This document shows, piece by piece, positions 1 through 7,788 of a stretch of DNA of 15,806 nt. The stretch covers positions 1 to 15,806 of the forward strand of contig JAYVIV010000194.1 in assembly GCA_043769985.1 (NCBI GenBank), given 5' to 3'. This DNA is from Arcicella sp043769985. Its GTDB lineage: Bacteria; Bacteroidota; Bacteroidia; Cytophagales; Spirosomataceae. How positions within the stretch are numbered: position 1 is the stretch's first letter; each line of letters starts with the position of its first letter. The position numbers and the translations under genes are program-made. The notes under the pieces are model-generated. The model did not search any database. It was not told the origin of the DNA and worked only from the letters and a program-made list of their open reading frames with translations.

Positions 1-1029
1 CGCCCCATTATCAACGGCATATCTTATAGCGTTAGCAACATCTTTATCACGCTCATCGCCTTCTGGAACTGCCCGAATTGCCATGATCTTCACGTTTCCA
101 GCAACACCCGCAATACCCAATGAATTATTACGATTTGCTGCCACAATCCCCGCCACGTGCGTTCCATGTCGGGCATCAGGACCTCTCACTTCATTATTTC
201 CATAATCTCTATCATTCACATTTTCAACGTCATCCCCAACAATACCACGAGGATTGAATGATAAATTTATACCATATTTGAACTGTGCATCATAATATTC
301 GTAGGCCTCTTTCAATTTCTCCTCATCTTGCCCAATTTGTTCCAATAATTCAAAAACTCTTTTTGCTTTTTTAATATTTTCGGGATCTTTGTTGGTTATT
401 TTATTCAGGTCTTCCTTAGTAACATCTTTTGCATTAAAATAGGAAGAAAGCACTAATTTTGAATCAATATATTTTTCGTATAATTTGATAACAAATGGCC
501 CTTGTTCTTGTAATTCCTGAACTTTAGCTTCGTATTTTGCTTTGTATTTTTTGTATAAATCATACTCCAATTTCATGGCATTAGACAAACTTGGGATATC
601 TTCAATATATTGATATATGCGTTTCAAACGTCCAAATTCACGAGTAACTTCCATGGTCTCACGTGCGACATCCGAACCGTCTTTCCCTCCCAAAAAATCC
701 CATCCGTAAATATCATCTACGTAGCCATTCTGATCATCATCAATTCCATTATTGAGAATTTCTTTGGTATTAATCCAAATATTTTCCTTCAAGTCTTCAT
801 GATTAATGTCAACCCCAGAATCAATGATTGCGACTATGACCGTTTTTGAGGCTTTATCTTTCAGAAATTCACGATACGCCCTTTCGGTACTAATACCTCG
901 GACACCATTCTCAGAAAAATCGAGATTAAACCAGTTTACAGGAGCTTTATCGGGAGAATGTTCCTGATATTGGGCATTTGAAAGGCTTGATACAAGCAAG
1001 AAGAAGATTACAAATTTACTAAATTTCAT
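1..1029 (-). CDS. Secreted S8 subtilisin-like serine protease (partial, C-terminus off the left edge)
   Basis: The minus-strand frame from the ATG at 1029 stays open to base 1, giving 343 residues without a stop. It begins with a signal peptide (MKFSKFVIFFLLVSSLSNAQ), so the product is exported. The catalytic Asp lies in AIIDSGVD (Asp70) and the catalytic His in RHGTHVAGI (His288), both classic S8 signatures; the Ser motif would lie beyond the window. The Asp-His distance of about 218 residues is far longer than in subtilisin. The extra segment, roughly residues 115-270, is rich in Lys, Glu and Tyr and looks helical. This architecture is known from Bacteroidota S8 peptidases, many of which carry C-terminal type IX secretion domains; whether this one does cannot be seen. 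It lies 168 bases downstream of the preceding large-subunit gene and is probably unrelated to the catabolic genes. Confidence 0.9.
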   Translation of the reverse strand, partial: MKFSKFVIFFLLVSSLSNAQYQEHSPDKAPVNWFNLDFSENGVRGISTERAYREFLKDKASKTVIVAIIDSGVDINHEDLKENIWINTKEILNNGIDDDQNGYVDDIYGWDFLGGKDGSDVARETMEVTREFGRLKRIYQYIEDIPSLSNAMKLEYDLYKKYKAKYEAKVQELQEQGPFVIKLYEKYIDSKLVLSSYFNAKDVTKEDLNKITNKDPENIKKAKRVFELLEQIGQDEEKLKEAYEYYDAQFKYGINLSFNPRGIVGDDVENVNDRDYGNNEVRGPDARHGTHVAGIVAANRNNSLGIAGVAGNVKIMAIRAVPEGDERDKDVANAIRYAVDNGA

Positions 1030-1151
1030 AGTTGTTTATATAGTGTTGAAAAGATTATGTTTACTGGCGGATAATTCTGATGATTGTGAAATTTCATGAG
1101 AAGTACATTGAATTTTTACTAATACCAACTATTTATGCGAAAAATGTTCTA

Positions 1152-1159
1152 CAAATCTA
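1152..1159 (-). promoter_or_regulatory. Candidate -7 box (TAGATTTG) upstream of the S8 protease gene
   Basis: The minus strand reads TAGATTTG, matching the Bacteroidota -7 consensus TAnnTTTG, about 120 bases before the protease start codon. No clear TTG or TTTG -33 element lies at the expected distance. A run of nine T's on the minus strand just upstream follows a weak ATAAT/ATTAT stem after the large-subunit stop, which might act as a poor terminator. The rest of the 168-base spacer shows nothing recognisable. Confidence 0.25.
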
Positions 1160-1197
1160 CCGAATTAAACCTAAAAAAAAATCATAATTCTCATATA

Positions 1198-2415
1198 TTA
1201 TTCATTAGAAATCATGCCTTTTAAAGCAGACTTTGCCACAATTGATGGCGAACTCAAATAGACTTGAGCGTTGGGATTTCCCATTCTGCCCTTGAAATTT
1301 CGGTTTCCAGCTGAAATTACGGTTTCGCCATCTCCTGGGACACCTAAATGTGTTCCTACGCAAGGACCACACCCTGATGGCAAAAATGTAGCACCTGCTT
1401 GCATTAGAATTTGGGCGGTTCCATCATTCATGGCATCAATAAACACTTGTTTAGACGCAGGAGCAATTAAAAGTCTCACGCCCGAAGCAATATTTTTATT
1501 TTTCAGTATATCAGCAACCTCATGCAAATCATCCAAACGTCCATTAGTACACGTACCGACAAAAGCGTATTGAATCGGTGTACCAAGTGCCTTTTGAATA
1601 TCGTGGACATTATCTGGAGAATTCGGAAATGCAATTTGTGAGTTTAAATTGGTTACGTCAATTTCGATTATTCTATCATATTTTGCACCATCGTCTGCAA
1701 AAGTAGGAGTCCACTCGTACGGTAAATGTAAGCCTGTTGGTGTAAAAATTCCAGCCTTTGCTCCCATTTCGATAGTCATGTTTGCCATGGTCATCCGACT
1801 TGCCAAACTTAATTTTTCAACTACTTCTCCATGAAATTCAATACTTTGATAGGTGGCTCCATCTATCCCCAATATTTTTTCTAAAGTCAAAATTAAATCT
1901 TTTGCAACAATATTTTTAGGTAAAATTCCTTTATAAATAACCTTAATTGTTTCTGGAACTTTCAACCAAATTTTACCCGTGAGCATAACCGCAGCCAAGT
2001 CGGAAGAACCCACACCCGTAGCAAATGCGTTGAGTGAACCATACGTACAAGTATGCGAATCTGCTCCAATGAAAACTTGTCCAGGAAGAACCAAATCACG
2101 TTCTACAATCAACTGGTGACAAATTCCTTCACCTACATCATACAACCTAATATTTTGTTCGACGGCAAAATCACGCATAAATTTATGAAGATTGGCAATT
2201 CTTTCATTGGGTGCGGGGGAAGCATGGTCAATCACAAAAGTGCATTTTTCGGAATCCCATAACTTCACTCCGCCCATTTCCTCAAATGCTTTTATTGCAT
2301 AAGGAGCGGTGGTATCAGATGCCATGATTCCATCAACCGAAACAACGGCTAATTCACCCGCAAACACTTTTCTGCCAGCGTGGGATGATAATATTTTTTC
2401 GGTTATTGTTTGCAA
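1198..2415 (-). CDS. Aconitase/3-isopropylmalate dehydratase-family large subunit (copy 1)
   Basis: A 405-residue protein of the short LeuC2/DmdA-type large-subunit class, with [4Fe-4S] hydro-lyase chemistry on a hydroxy-di- or tricarboxylate. Conserved elements are Asp63-His64 (IDHASP), His100 (GICHQ), Asp-Ser-His at 119-121 (GADSHTCTYG), and cluster cysteines Cys289 (GTCTNGR), Cys349 and Cys352 (SGCGPCVG), so the site looks intact. The family needs a small swivel subunit. The only one in the window, at 12778-13311, sits next to the other large subunit, so the partner here is uncertain. The start is a TTG at 2415: in-frame codons upstream reach a TAA without an ATG, and the first internal ATG (residue 31) would remove the conserved TEKIL beginning. 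The gene follows the HMG-CoA-lyase-like gene by 57 bases and is probably cotranscribed with it. The substrate is not identifiable; true LeuC is unlikely because no leuA or leuB is nearby. Confidence 0.85.
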   Translation of the reverse strand: MQTITEKILSSHAGRKVFAGELAVVSVDGIMASDTTAPYAIKAFEEMGGVKLWDSEKCTFVIDHASPAPNERIANLHKFMRDFAVEQNIRLYDVGEGICHQLIVERDLVLPGQVFIGADSHTCTYGSLNAFATGVGSSDLAAVMLTGKIWLKVPETIKVIYKGILPKNIVAKDLILTLEKILGIDGATYQSIEFHGEVVEKLSLASRMTMANMTIEMGAKAGIFTPTGLHLPYEWTPTFADDGAKYDRIIEIDVTNLNSQIAFPNSPDNVHDIQKALGTPIQYAFVGTCTNGRLDDLHEVADILKNKNIASGVRLLIAPASKQVFIDAMNDGTAQILMQAGATFLPSGCGPCVGTHLGVPGDGETVISAGNRNFKGRMGNPNAQVYLSSPSIVAKSALKGMISNE

Positions 2416-2472
2416 ATTAGTTATTGGTTACTGGTAATTTGTTAATTAGAAAACCATAAGGACAATTTACTG

Positions 2473-3369
2473 CTAAAAACTACTAATTTCTTTCATTTTT
2501 CCGGGTAATTTTCTTCCTAAAAAAGTTTCAATTTCTCTTGCTAATTCAATCATTTTCGAGTTATTAATCCCTGTTTTATAGCCCATTTGGTGGAGGCAGT
2601 GAATGACATCTTCGGTGGCAATGTTTCCTGTGGCTCCAATGATAAATGGACAACCTCCTAAGCCCCCAAAAGCTGTATCGAAATAGTTTACTCCACACTC
2701 AATTGCGGCAATCAAATTGGCAATGCCTTTTCCTTCGGTGTCATGCAAATGAAGTATAACTGGCAAATTCCCTGCCATTGGCACTATTTGCGATAATAGT
2801 CTTTTCATTTGTACTGGATTACCCATACCAGTTGAATCCGCCAGAGATAATTCATCAATCCCTAAATCAAGATGGCGTTTGGCTAAATCAATCACAAATT
2901 GTTCAGAGATTTCCCCTTCATATCTACACCCAAAAGCACATTGAATACCTCCTCTAACTGTCAATCCAGCTTCTTTGGCAATCCGTGCCATATCTGCAAA
3001 TTCAACTAAAGATTCTTCAATTGATTTATTGGCATTCTTTCGACTATGGGAGTTACTTGCAGACAAAGAAATTGCAATGTGATCTAAACCAGATTTAATG
3101 GCTCTTTCAACGCCTTTTACATTCAAAACTAAACCGCTATAAATTACTCCTTTTTTTTTACGAACTCCCTCACAAACCGCCTCAGCATCAGCCATTTGCG
3201 GAACTAATTTTGGATGAACAAAAGATGACATTTGAATACGTTTCACTCCTGCATCAACGGCTTGTTCAATCCATTTTATTTTCAATTCAGTTGGAATGAG
3301 GACGGTTTCAACTTGAAATCCATCCCTTGTTCCTTGTTCTTCAATATGTATTAAGTTATTCCTTTTCAA
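2473..3369 (-). CDS. HMG-CoA lyase-like aldolase (HMGL/DRE-TIM family)
   Basis: 298 residues, the length of hydroxymethylglutaryl-CoA lyase, a metal-dependent TIM-barrel enzyme that cleaves 3-hydroxy-3-methyl acyl-CoA compounds by retro-Claisen chemistry. The catalytic set is present with the spacing of the human enzyme: Arg15-Asp16 (TRDGFQ), His207 and His209 (HLHDT), the mobile-loop Cys240 (GGLGGCP), Asn249 and Glu253-Asp254. The residue aligning with human Glu72 is Gln46 (RIQMSSFVHP), which suggests a paralogous subfamily with another substrate, for example a different branched hydroxyacyl-CoA. It lacks the extra domains of isopropylmalate or citramalate synthases, so I read it as a lyase. 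The start is TTG at 3369: in-frame codons upstream run into TAG with no ATG, and the conserved N-terminal strand needs residues before RDG. No CoA ligase or CoA transferase is in the window. It lies 113 bases after the dehydratase gene. Confidence 0.85.
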   Translation of the reverse strand: MKRNNLIHIEEQGTRDGFQVETVLIPTELKIKWIEQAVDAGVKRIQMSSFVHPKLVPQMADAEAVCEGVRKKKGVIYSGLVLNVKGVERAIKSGLDHIAISLSASNSHSRKNANKSIEESLVEFADMARIAKEAGLTVRGGIQCAFGCRYEGEISEQFVIDLAKRHLDLGIDELSLADSTGMGNPVQMKRLLSQIVPMAGNLPVILHLHDTEGKGIANLIAAIECGVNYFDTAFGGLGGCPFIIGATGNIATEDVIHCLHQMGYKTGINNSKMIELAREIETFLGRKLPGKMKEISSF

Positions 3370-3482
3370 GTTGTCAATATTTTGAAAGAGCTATGATTCG
3401 GCAGATTTGAGAATTTTGGAATAGCAGTATTTTAACATATTTCTATAATTTCATCGTATTTGCCGTCCATTTTTTATTGAAA

Positions 3483-5192
3483 TCAATGCGAATCCCTCGA
3501 AACTACGCTTCCAGATTTGCCTTTCAGAAAGTCCATGTCTGCCCCCAGATGTGCTTGTTCTACGTGTTTGATGTACATACTGACGTATCCACGTGTAATA
3601 TTCATATCAATTGGTTGCCAATCTTTACGTCTTTCTGATAGTTCCTCTTCCGAAACTTCTAAGTTTAAACTTCGATTTGGAACGTCCAAACTAATGTAAT
3701 CACCATTTTGAACTAAAGCTAAATTTCCGCCATCTGCTGCTTCTGGTGAAACGTGGAGGACAACTGTTCCAAAACCCGTACCCGACATTCTACCGTCCGA
3801 AATTCTTACTAAATCGTGAACCCCCTTTTCTAATAATTTCTTTGGAATCCCCATATTTCCAACTTCTGCCATCCCTGGATACCCCTTCGGTCCTACGTTT
3901 TTTAATACCATGATTGAATTTTCATCAATATCTAAATCTGGGTCTTCAATTCTTGCGTGATAATCTTCAATGGTTTCAAAAACTACGGCTTTCCCACGGT
4001 GGGTCATTAAGGCTGGCGTTGCCGCCGAAGGTTTAATCACCGCACCATTGGGGGCAAGGTTTCCTCTGACTACTGCAATTCCTGAATTTTCTTTAAAAGG
4101 CAATTCCATCGTACCAACAATGTTTCTATCGAAGACCTCCGCATTTTCTGAATTTGCTCCAATTCCTTTTCCATTTACAGTAAGGGCATCATTATGAAGC
4201 ACACTTTTCATTTCTTTAATGACAGCTGGTAATCCACCTGCATAATATAAATCCTCCATGAAAAATGAGCCAGAGGGTTGCAAATTAGCCAACAGAGGAA
4301 TATTTTGAGAGAATTTATCAAAATCATCCATGTTTAATTCAATGCCGATTCTTCCTGCAATTGCCAAAAGATGAATCACAAAATTGGTAGAACCACCAAT
4401 GGCGGCATTGATCATAATGGCATTCTCAAAAGCCTCACGAGTTAGGATTTTTGAAAGTGTCAAATCTTCTTTCACCATCTCCACAATTCGACGACCTGAT
4501 AATTGAGAGATAACTTTTCTACGAACATCAGCCGCAGGAATTGCCGCATTATTGGGTAATGAAAGCCCAAGGGCTTCCACCATAGTTGCCATGGTTGAGG
4601 CAGTTCCCATCACGGCACAATGTCCTTGCGTGCGAGCCATACAACCCTCCGCTTCCGTGAATTGTTGTTCGTTTATTTCACCTAATTTAAAAGCTTCATC
4701 AAAACGCCAAACGTCCGAAGTACCAATATCTTTTCCACGCCAATGCCCTTTCAGCATGGGCCCGCCCGAAATTACGAGTGTAGGAATATCCACCGAACAA
4801 GCACCCATCACGAGCGAAGGCGTAGTTTTATCACAACCGCAAAGCAAAACCACACCATCAATAGGATTCGCACGGATGGATTCTTCCACATCCATGCTTG
4901 CTAAATTGCGATAGAGCATGGCGGTAGGTTTAATCAAAGTCTCGCCTAAAGACATTACAGGAAACTCAACAGGATAGCCTCCTGCTTCATAAACACCTTT
5001 TTTTACAGATTCAGCCAAGTCTCTAAAATGAGCATTACATGGTGTCAGTTCCGACCAAGTATTACAAATGCCAATGACAGGGCGACCGTCAAACATATCA
5101 TCAGGGATTCCCTGATTTTTCATCCAAGCACGGTAAATAAAACCGTCTTTACCAGTTTTTCCGAACCAATTTTGTGAACGTAACTTTTCCAT
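3483..5192 (-). CDS. IlvD/Edd-family dehydratase, pentonate (L-arabinonate-like) type
   Basis: 569 residues, full length for the family. These Fe-S enzymes dehydrate 2,3-dihydroxy acids or sugar acids to 2-keto-3-deoxy acids. Cys52 (TPCNAH), Cys120 (CGCDKTTP) and Cys192 (QGHCAVMGTAST) match the three ligands of the [2Fe-2S] cluster of rhizobial L-arabinonate dehydratase. Lys122 and Ser470 (DGRMSGT) match its metal-ligand lysine and proposed catalytic serine. The pattern EFPVMSLGE...PTAMLYRNLASMDVEE...FENAIMINAAIGGSTN is typical of the sugar-acid branch; biosynthetic IlvD differs there, and no ilvBHC genes are present. The product would be a 2-keto-3-deoxy acid, which HpcH/HpaI aldolases of the kind encoded at 11881-12648 can cleave to pyruvate and an aldehyde; that link is inference. 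The ATG start lies 11 bases after the acetyltransferase stop, which suggests cotranscription. Confidence 0.88.
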   Translation of the reverse strand: MEKLRSQNWFGKTGKDGFIYRAWMKNQGIPDDMFDGRPVIGICNTWSELTPCNAHFRDLAESVKKGVYEAGGYPVEFPVMSLGETLIKPTAMLYRNLASMDVEESIRANPIDGVVLLCGCDKTTPSLVMGACSVDIPTLVISGGPMLKGHWRGKDIGTSDVWRFDEAFKLGEINEQQFTEAEGCMARTQGHCAVMGTASTMATMVEALGLSLPNNAAIPAADVRRKVISQLSGRRIVEMVKEDLTLSKILTREAFENAIMINAAIGGSTNFVIHLLAIAGRIGIELNMDDFDKFSQNIPLLANLQPSGSFFMEDLYYAGGLPAVIKEMKSVLHNDALTVNGKGIGANSENAEVFDRNIVGTMELPFKENSGIAVVRGNLAPNGAVIKPSAATPALMTHRGKAVVFETIEDYHARIEDPDLDIDENSIMVLKNVGPKGYPGMAEVGNMGIPKKLLEKGVHDLVRISDGRMSGTGFGTVVLHVSPEAADGGNLALVQNGDYISLDVPNRSLNLEVSEEELSERRKDWQPIDMNITRGYVSMYIKHVEQAHLGADMDFLKGKSGSVVSRDSH

Positions 5193-5203
5193 TATGAAGT
5201 ATT

Positions 5204-5713
5204 TTATAATATTTTTTTCATCGTATTAATGGTTCTTAATTCCGATTTCAACAAATCAAATGATAAAATCTCTGAGCCAGTGGTTTCAAATCCATTTTTT
5301 TCATAAAACTTAATTACGTTCGTTCCAGATGCCATTACTTTCAAAAACACAGTCTCTTTATTCAATCTGCGAGCTATTTCAATGCCAAAATTTAACAAAA
5401 GATTACCAAAACCTTGTCCTGCAAAAACTTGGTCTAAATATATACGTTCAATTTCAAAACTGTCAGGTTCATTTTTAAAGGTGTGATTTACCTTCAAATA
5501 TCCTTGAGGTTTTTCATTTATTTTAAGAAAGTAAAATTCAGAAGTTTTATCCTCTAATTCATTTAACATTTTCTCGGGATTGTACATGGTTTCCATGTAC
5601 CATTTTCCATCGTCATGCCACCAATTTGAGTAGGTTTGGGGATAAATATCATAACATAAATCCGATAGAATTTTGGAGTCTTTTGCTGTTGCTTTTATTA
5701 TTTCGTGGGTCAT
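5204..5713 (-). CDS. GNAT-family N-acetyltransferase
   Basis: 169 residues with one GNAT fold. The acetyl-CoA pyrophosphate-binding motif A lies at about 90-106 (RIYLDQVFAGQGFGNLLL, with the Q-G-F-G turn), and the C-terminal FYEKNGFETTG (136-146) is the usual motif B region with the conserved Tyr. These enzymes transfer acetyl from acetyl-CoA to an amine of a small molecule or protein; the acceptor cannot be predicted. The protein appears cytosolic, with no signal or membrane segment. It sits 27 bases after the anchored hypothetical gene and 11 bases before the dehydratase gene, so the three may share a transcript, although no metabolic link is evident. Confidence 0.82.
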   Translation of the reverse strand: MTHEIIKATAKDSKILSDLCYDIYPQTYSNWWHDDGKWYMETMYNPEKMLNELEDKTSEFYFLKINEKPQGYLKVNHTFKNEPDSFEIERIYLDQVFAGQGFGNLLLNFGIEIARRLNKETVFLKVMASGTNVIKFYEKNGFETTGSEILSFDLLKSELRTINTMKKIL

Positions 5714-5740
5714 ACTTTACATATATCATTTCTTTGTATT

Positions 5741-6415
5741 TCATTCAGTATCTAAAGTCCTAACCATTGAAAATTTTAGATCTTGCCCAAGTGAATATTC
5801 ACAGGTTCGAGTGCCAGAAGGAAAGGTTGAAAATTGAGAATTTCTAAACTGAAAGCGTCTCACAAGATTGTTGTTTTCAACGAACAACGTATCCTGTCCT
5901 GCATAACCGAAAGACTGTCTCCCCATGAGCGAAGGTAAGAAGAATTTTCGCAATCCGTTTTGTGCTTCAAAACCAATAAAATTTAGTTTATTTTTATTTT
6001 TTGAATAAATTAAAATCTCTGGATAACCATCTGAATTTAAGTCACTTGTCTCGGCTTTCAAAACATTTTCTAAACTTCTATCTCGACTTTCCCCAAGCGT
6101 CTTCGTACCCAACAGAACCAACAATTTTACCCCCAAAGAATCTCTGAAAAGTTGGAAAGTATAGCTATCTTTTTTTTGTTCAAAAAACATTTCATTTTGC
6201 CTCAAAATTTCGTCCATTTTTGGCGGTCGAGTATTTAGAAAATTAGCTTTTTCAGTAGAATCTTTTTGAGCTAATTGTTGGATTAAACTATCTGGAAGGG
6301 CAATATATTGATTATCTTCTGGACTGGCTTCTTGATTTTCAAACCAATATAAAGCACCTGTCAAGGCAATTATGAAAAGTATTAGAATTGGAAAAAACAG
6401 TTTCGATTTTTGCAT
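5741..6415 (-). CDS. Membrane-anchored hypothetical protein with a Ca-binding-like DxNxDG motif
   Basis: The frame opens at 6511, but I prefer the ATG at 6415. It gives a 224-residue protein that begins with a short basic stretch and one hydrophobic helix (residues 6-24, FFPILILFIIALTGALYW), as expected of an N-terminal anchor or signal. It also leaves 111 bases for the divergent promoters shared with the plus-strand membrane-protein gene. The remainder is polar and would face the periplasm. Residues 125-133 (DLNSDGYPE) resemble the calcium-binding loop of VCBS/FG-GAP repeats, where a quantity is compared with a field in a beta-propeller-like strand; only one copy is seen. I do not recognise the family, and no enzymatic motif is visible. 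It precedes the acetyltransferase gene by 27 bases. Confidence 0.7.
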   Translation of the reverse strand: MQKSKLFFPILILFIIALTGALYWFENQEASPEDNQYIALPDSLIQQLAQKDSTEKANFLNTRPPKMDEILRQNEMFFEQKKDSYTFQLFRDSLGVKLLVLLGTKTLGESRDRSLENVLKAETSDLNSDGYPEILIYSKNKNKLNFIGFEAQNGLRKFFLPSLMGRQSFGYAGQDTLFVENNNLVRRFQFRNSQFSTFPSGTRTCEYSLGQDLKFSMVRTLDTE

Positions 6416-6526
6416 TGAAAATTGGTTTTTGCTGGTTTTGCGAAGATAAAAAGAAATATCTATCCTATATTGTTTTACGAAGAAAATTATCAATATTGCA
6501 TTCAATATCACTAATCAAATCCCAAA

Positions 6527-7690
6527 ATGTCAACAAACCCAATCTTCATTCTAACAATCCTATTTCTAAACGTAGTTATCGCTGAATGGCTTAACGGCAA
6601 AAAGTTTTTTAATCATTTAGGCACTGGATTATTAGTGATAATCATTACCGCCATCGTTGCAAATCTGGGTGTAATTCCTGCTTCAACACCAGCTACACCC
6701 GTTTATGAGAACATATTTGCCTACGTTGCTCCTATTTCAATCTTTTTGATGCTGTTGAATATTAACCTAAACAGCTTAAAAAAGGCAGGAAAGCCTATGT
6801 TACTTATGTTTCTGATTGGCTCATTTGCCACCATGATTGGGGCTTTAATTGCCATGTGGGCAGTCAATGGAAAATCTACTATTGGAACTTTTTATTACGC
6901 TTTGGGAGGTATGTACACAGGAACCTATATCGGTGGAAGTATGAATTTCAATGCTGTTGCTCTTCATTATGGCGTTTCGCAACAAGGAGGACTATTTTCA
7001 GCAGCTACCGTTGCCGATAATATCATCACCGCTGTTTGGGTAATTGCCACTTTAACGCTTCCCAAAATACTTCAGAAACAATTTCCAAGAACCCAACTTA
7101 TAAAAGTCGAAGGAGAATCTGAGGTTGACACGGATAAATTCATGAGTGATGTTGAAAGTGTACGACCATTTGACATTGCATTTTTATTGTTTATGAGTTT
7201 ATCGGGCATTTTATTAGCTTCTTGGTTGAACAAATTAATTCCCCAAATACCAAATATACTTTGGCTCACGACCATCGCTTTAATTTTAGCACAAATTCCC
7301 TTAGTAAACCGTTTGAAAGGACATAAATTATTAGGATTATTGGGCGTTTACTTGTTTTTGGCGGTTATTGGAGCATATTGTGACGTTCCTGCCTTATTGA
7401 AAGATGGGCAATTAGCCATTATATTGATGGCTTTTGTAACTATATTGGTAACCGTACATGGACTAATAACTTTCGGGTTAGGAGCATTATTAAAAATTGA
7501 TTGGGATATTGTGTCCATCGCCTCACAAGCAAATGTTGGCGGTTCAACTTCTGCTATGGCACTTTCTCGAAGTTTGAATAGAGGAGATTTGACTTTGCCA
7601 GGCATTTTGGTTGGAGCTTTAGGAAATGCAACAGGCACTTATTGGGGCATACTAATTGCGGAATTGATGCAGAAAGTACATTGGTTTTGA
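6527..7690 (+). CDS. DUF819-family integral membrane protein (putative carrier)
   Basis: 387 residues, very hydrophobic, with about ten predicted membrane segments in two halves separated by a polar loop (about residues 185-215, containing EGESEVDTDKFMSD). The sequence resembles the DUF819 family (B. subtilis YjcL type): a Gly-rich GGMYTGTYIGGSMNFNAVA region in the first half and ANVGGSTSAMALSRSL in the second look like an inverted structural repeat of the kind seen in secondary transporters. The function of the family is not established. It is the only plus-strand gene here, divergent from the anchored hypothetical gene and convergent with the HyuA-like gene, so it has its own promoter. Because it lies between the two blocks of catabolic genes it might import their substrate, but this is a guess from position. 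Confidence 0.85.
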   Translation: MSTNPIFILTILFLNVVIAEWLNGKKFFNHLGTGLLVIIITAIVANLGVIPASTPATPVYENIFAYVAPISIFLMLLNINLNSLKKAGKPMLLMFLIGSFATMIGALIAMWAVNGKSTIGTFYYALGGMYTGTYIGGSMNFNAVALHYGVSQQGGLFSAATVADNIITAVWVIATLTLPKILQKQFPRTQLIKVEGESEVDTDKFMSDVESVRPFDIAFLLFMSLSGILLASWLNKLIPQIPNILWLTTIALILAQIPLVNRLKGHKLLGLLGVYLFLAVIGAYCDVPALLKDGQLAIILMAFVTILVTVHGLITFGLGALLKIDWDIVSIASQANVGGSTSAMALSRSLNRGDLTLPGILVGALGNATGTYWGILIAELMQKVHWF

Positions 7691-7788
7691 GTTATGAAAA
7701 ATTTATCAATATCCAGAACGAATTTAAATTCAGACAGACTTATTGGCTAATTTTTTGAAAAAGCAATAGAAGCTAATACAATACTCTT

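Noticed and set aside
1198..2415. Calling the hydro-lyase subunits leuC/leuD of leucine biosynthesis
   Set aside because: No leuA or leuB is nearby, the small subunit has an altered active-site loop, and the neighbours are catabolic lyases.
3370..3482. A 12-codon minus-strand frame (MDGKYDEIIEIC) in the spacer before the HMG-CoA-lyase-like gene, as a leader peptide or gene remnant
   Set aside because: Too short, with no attenuator-like hairpins or codon bias; chance cannot be excluded.
1271..4914. Plus-strand open frames at 1271-1573, 1649-1834, 2053-2262, 3517-3699, 3970-4197 and 4552-4914
   Set aside because: They lie opposite well-conserved enzymes and show no family pattern of their own.
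6416..6511. Extending the anchored hypothetical protein to the ATG at 6511
   Set aside because: It would leave only 15 bases to the divergent gene and put 32 unlikely residues before a normal signal-anchor start at 6415.
7741..7768. AT-rich hairpin (TATTG...CAATA) between the convergent DUF819 and HyuA-like genes as a bidirectional terminator
   Set aside because: The stem is weak and bulged, and no T-run follows on either strand.
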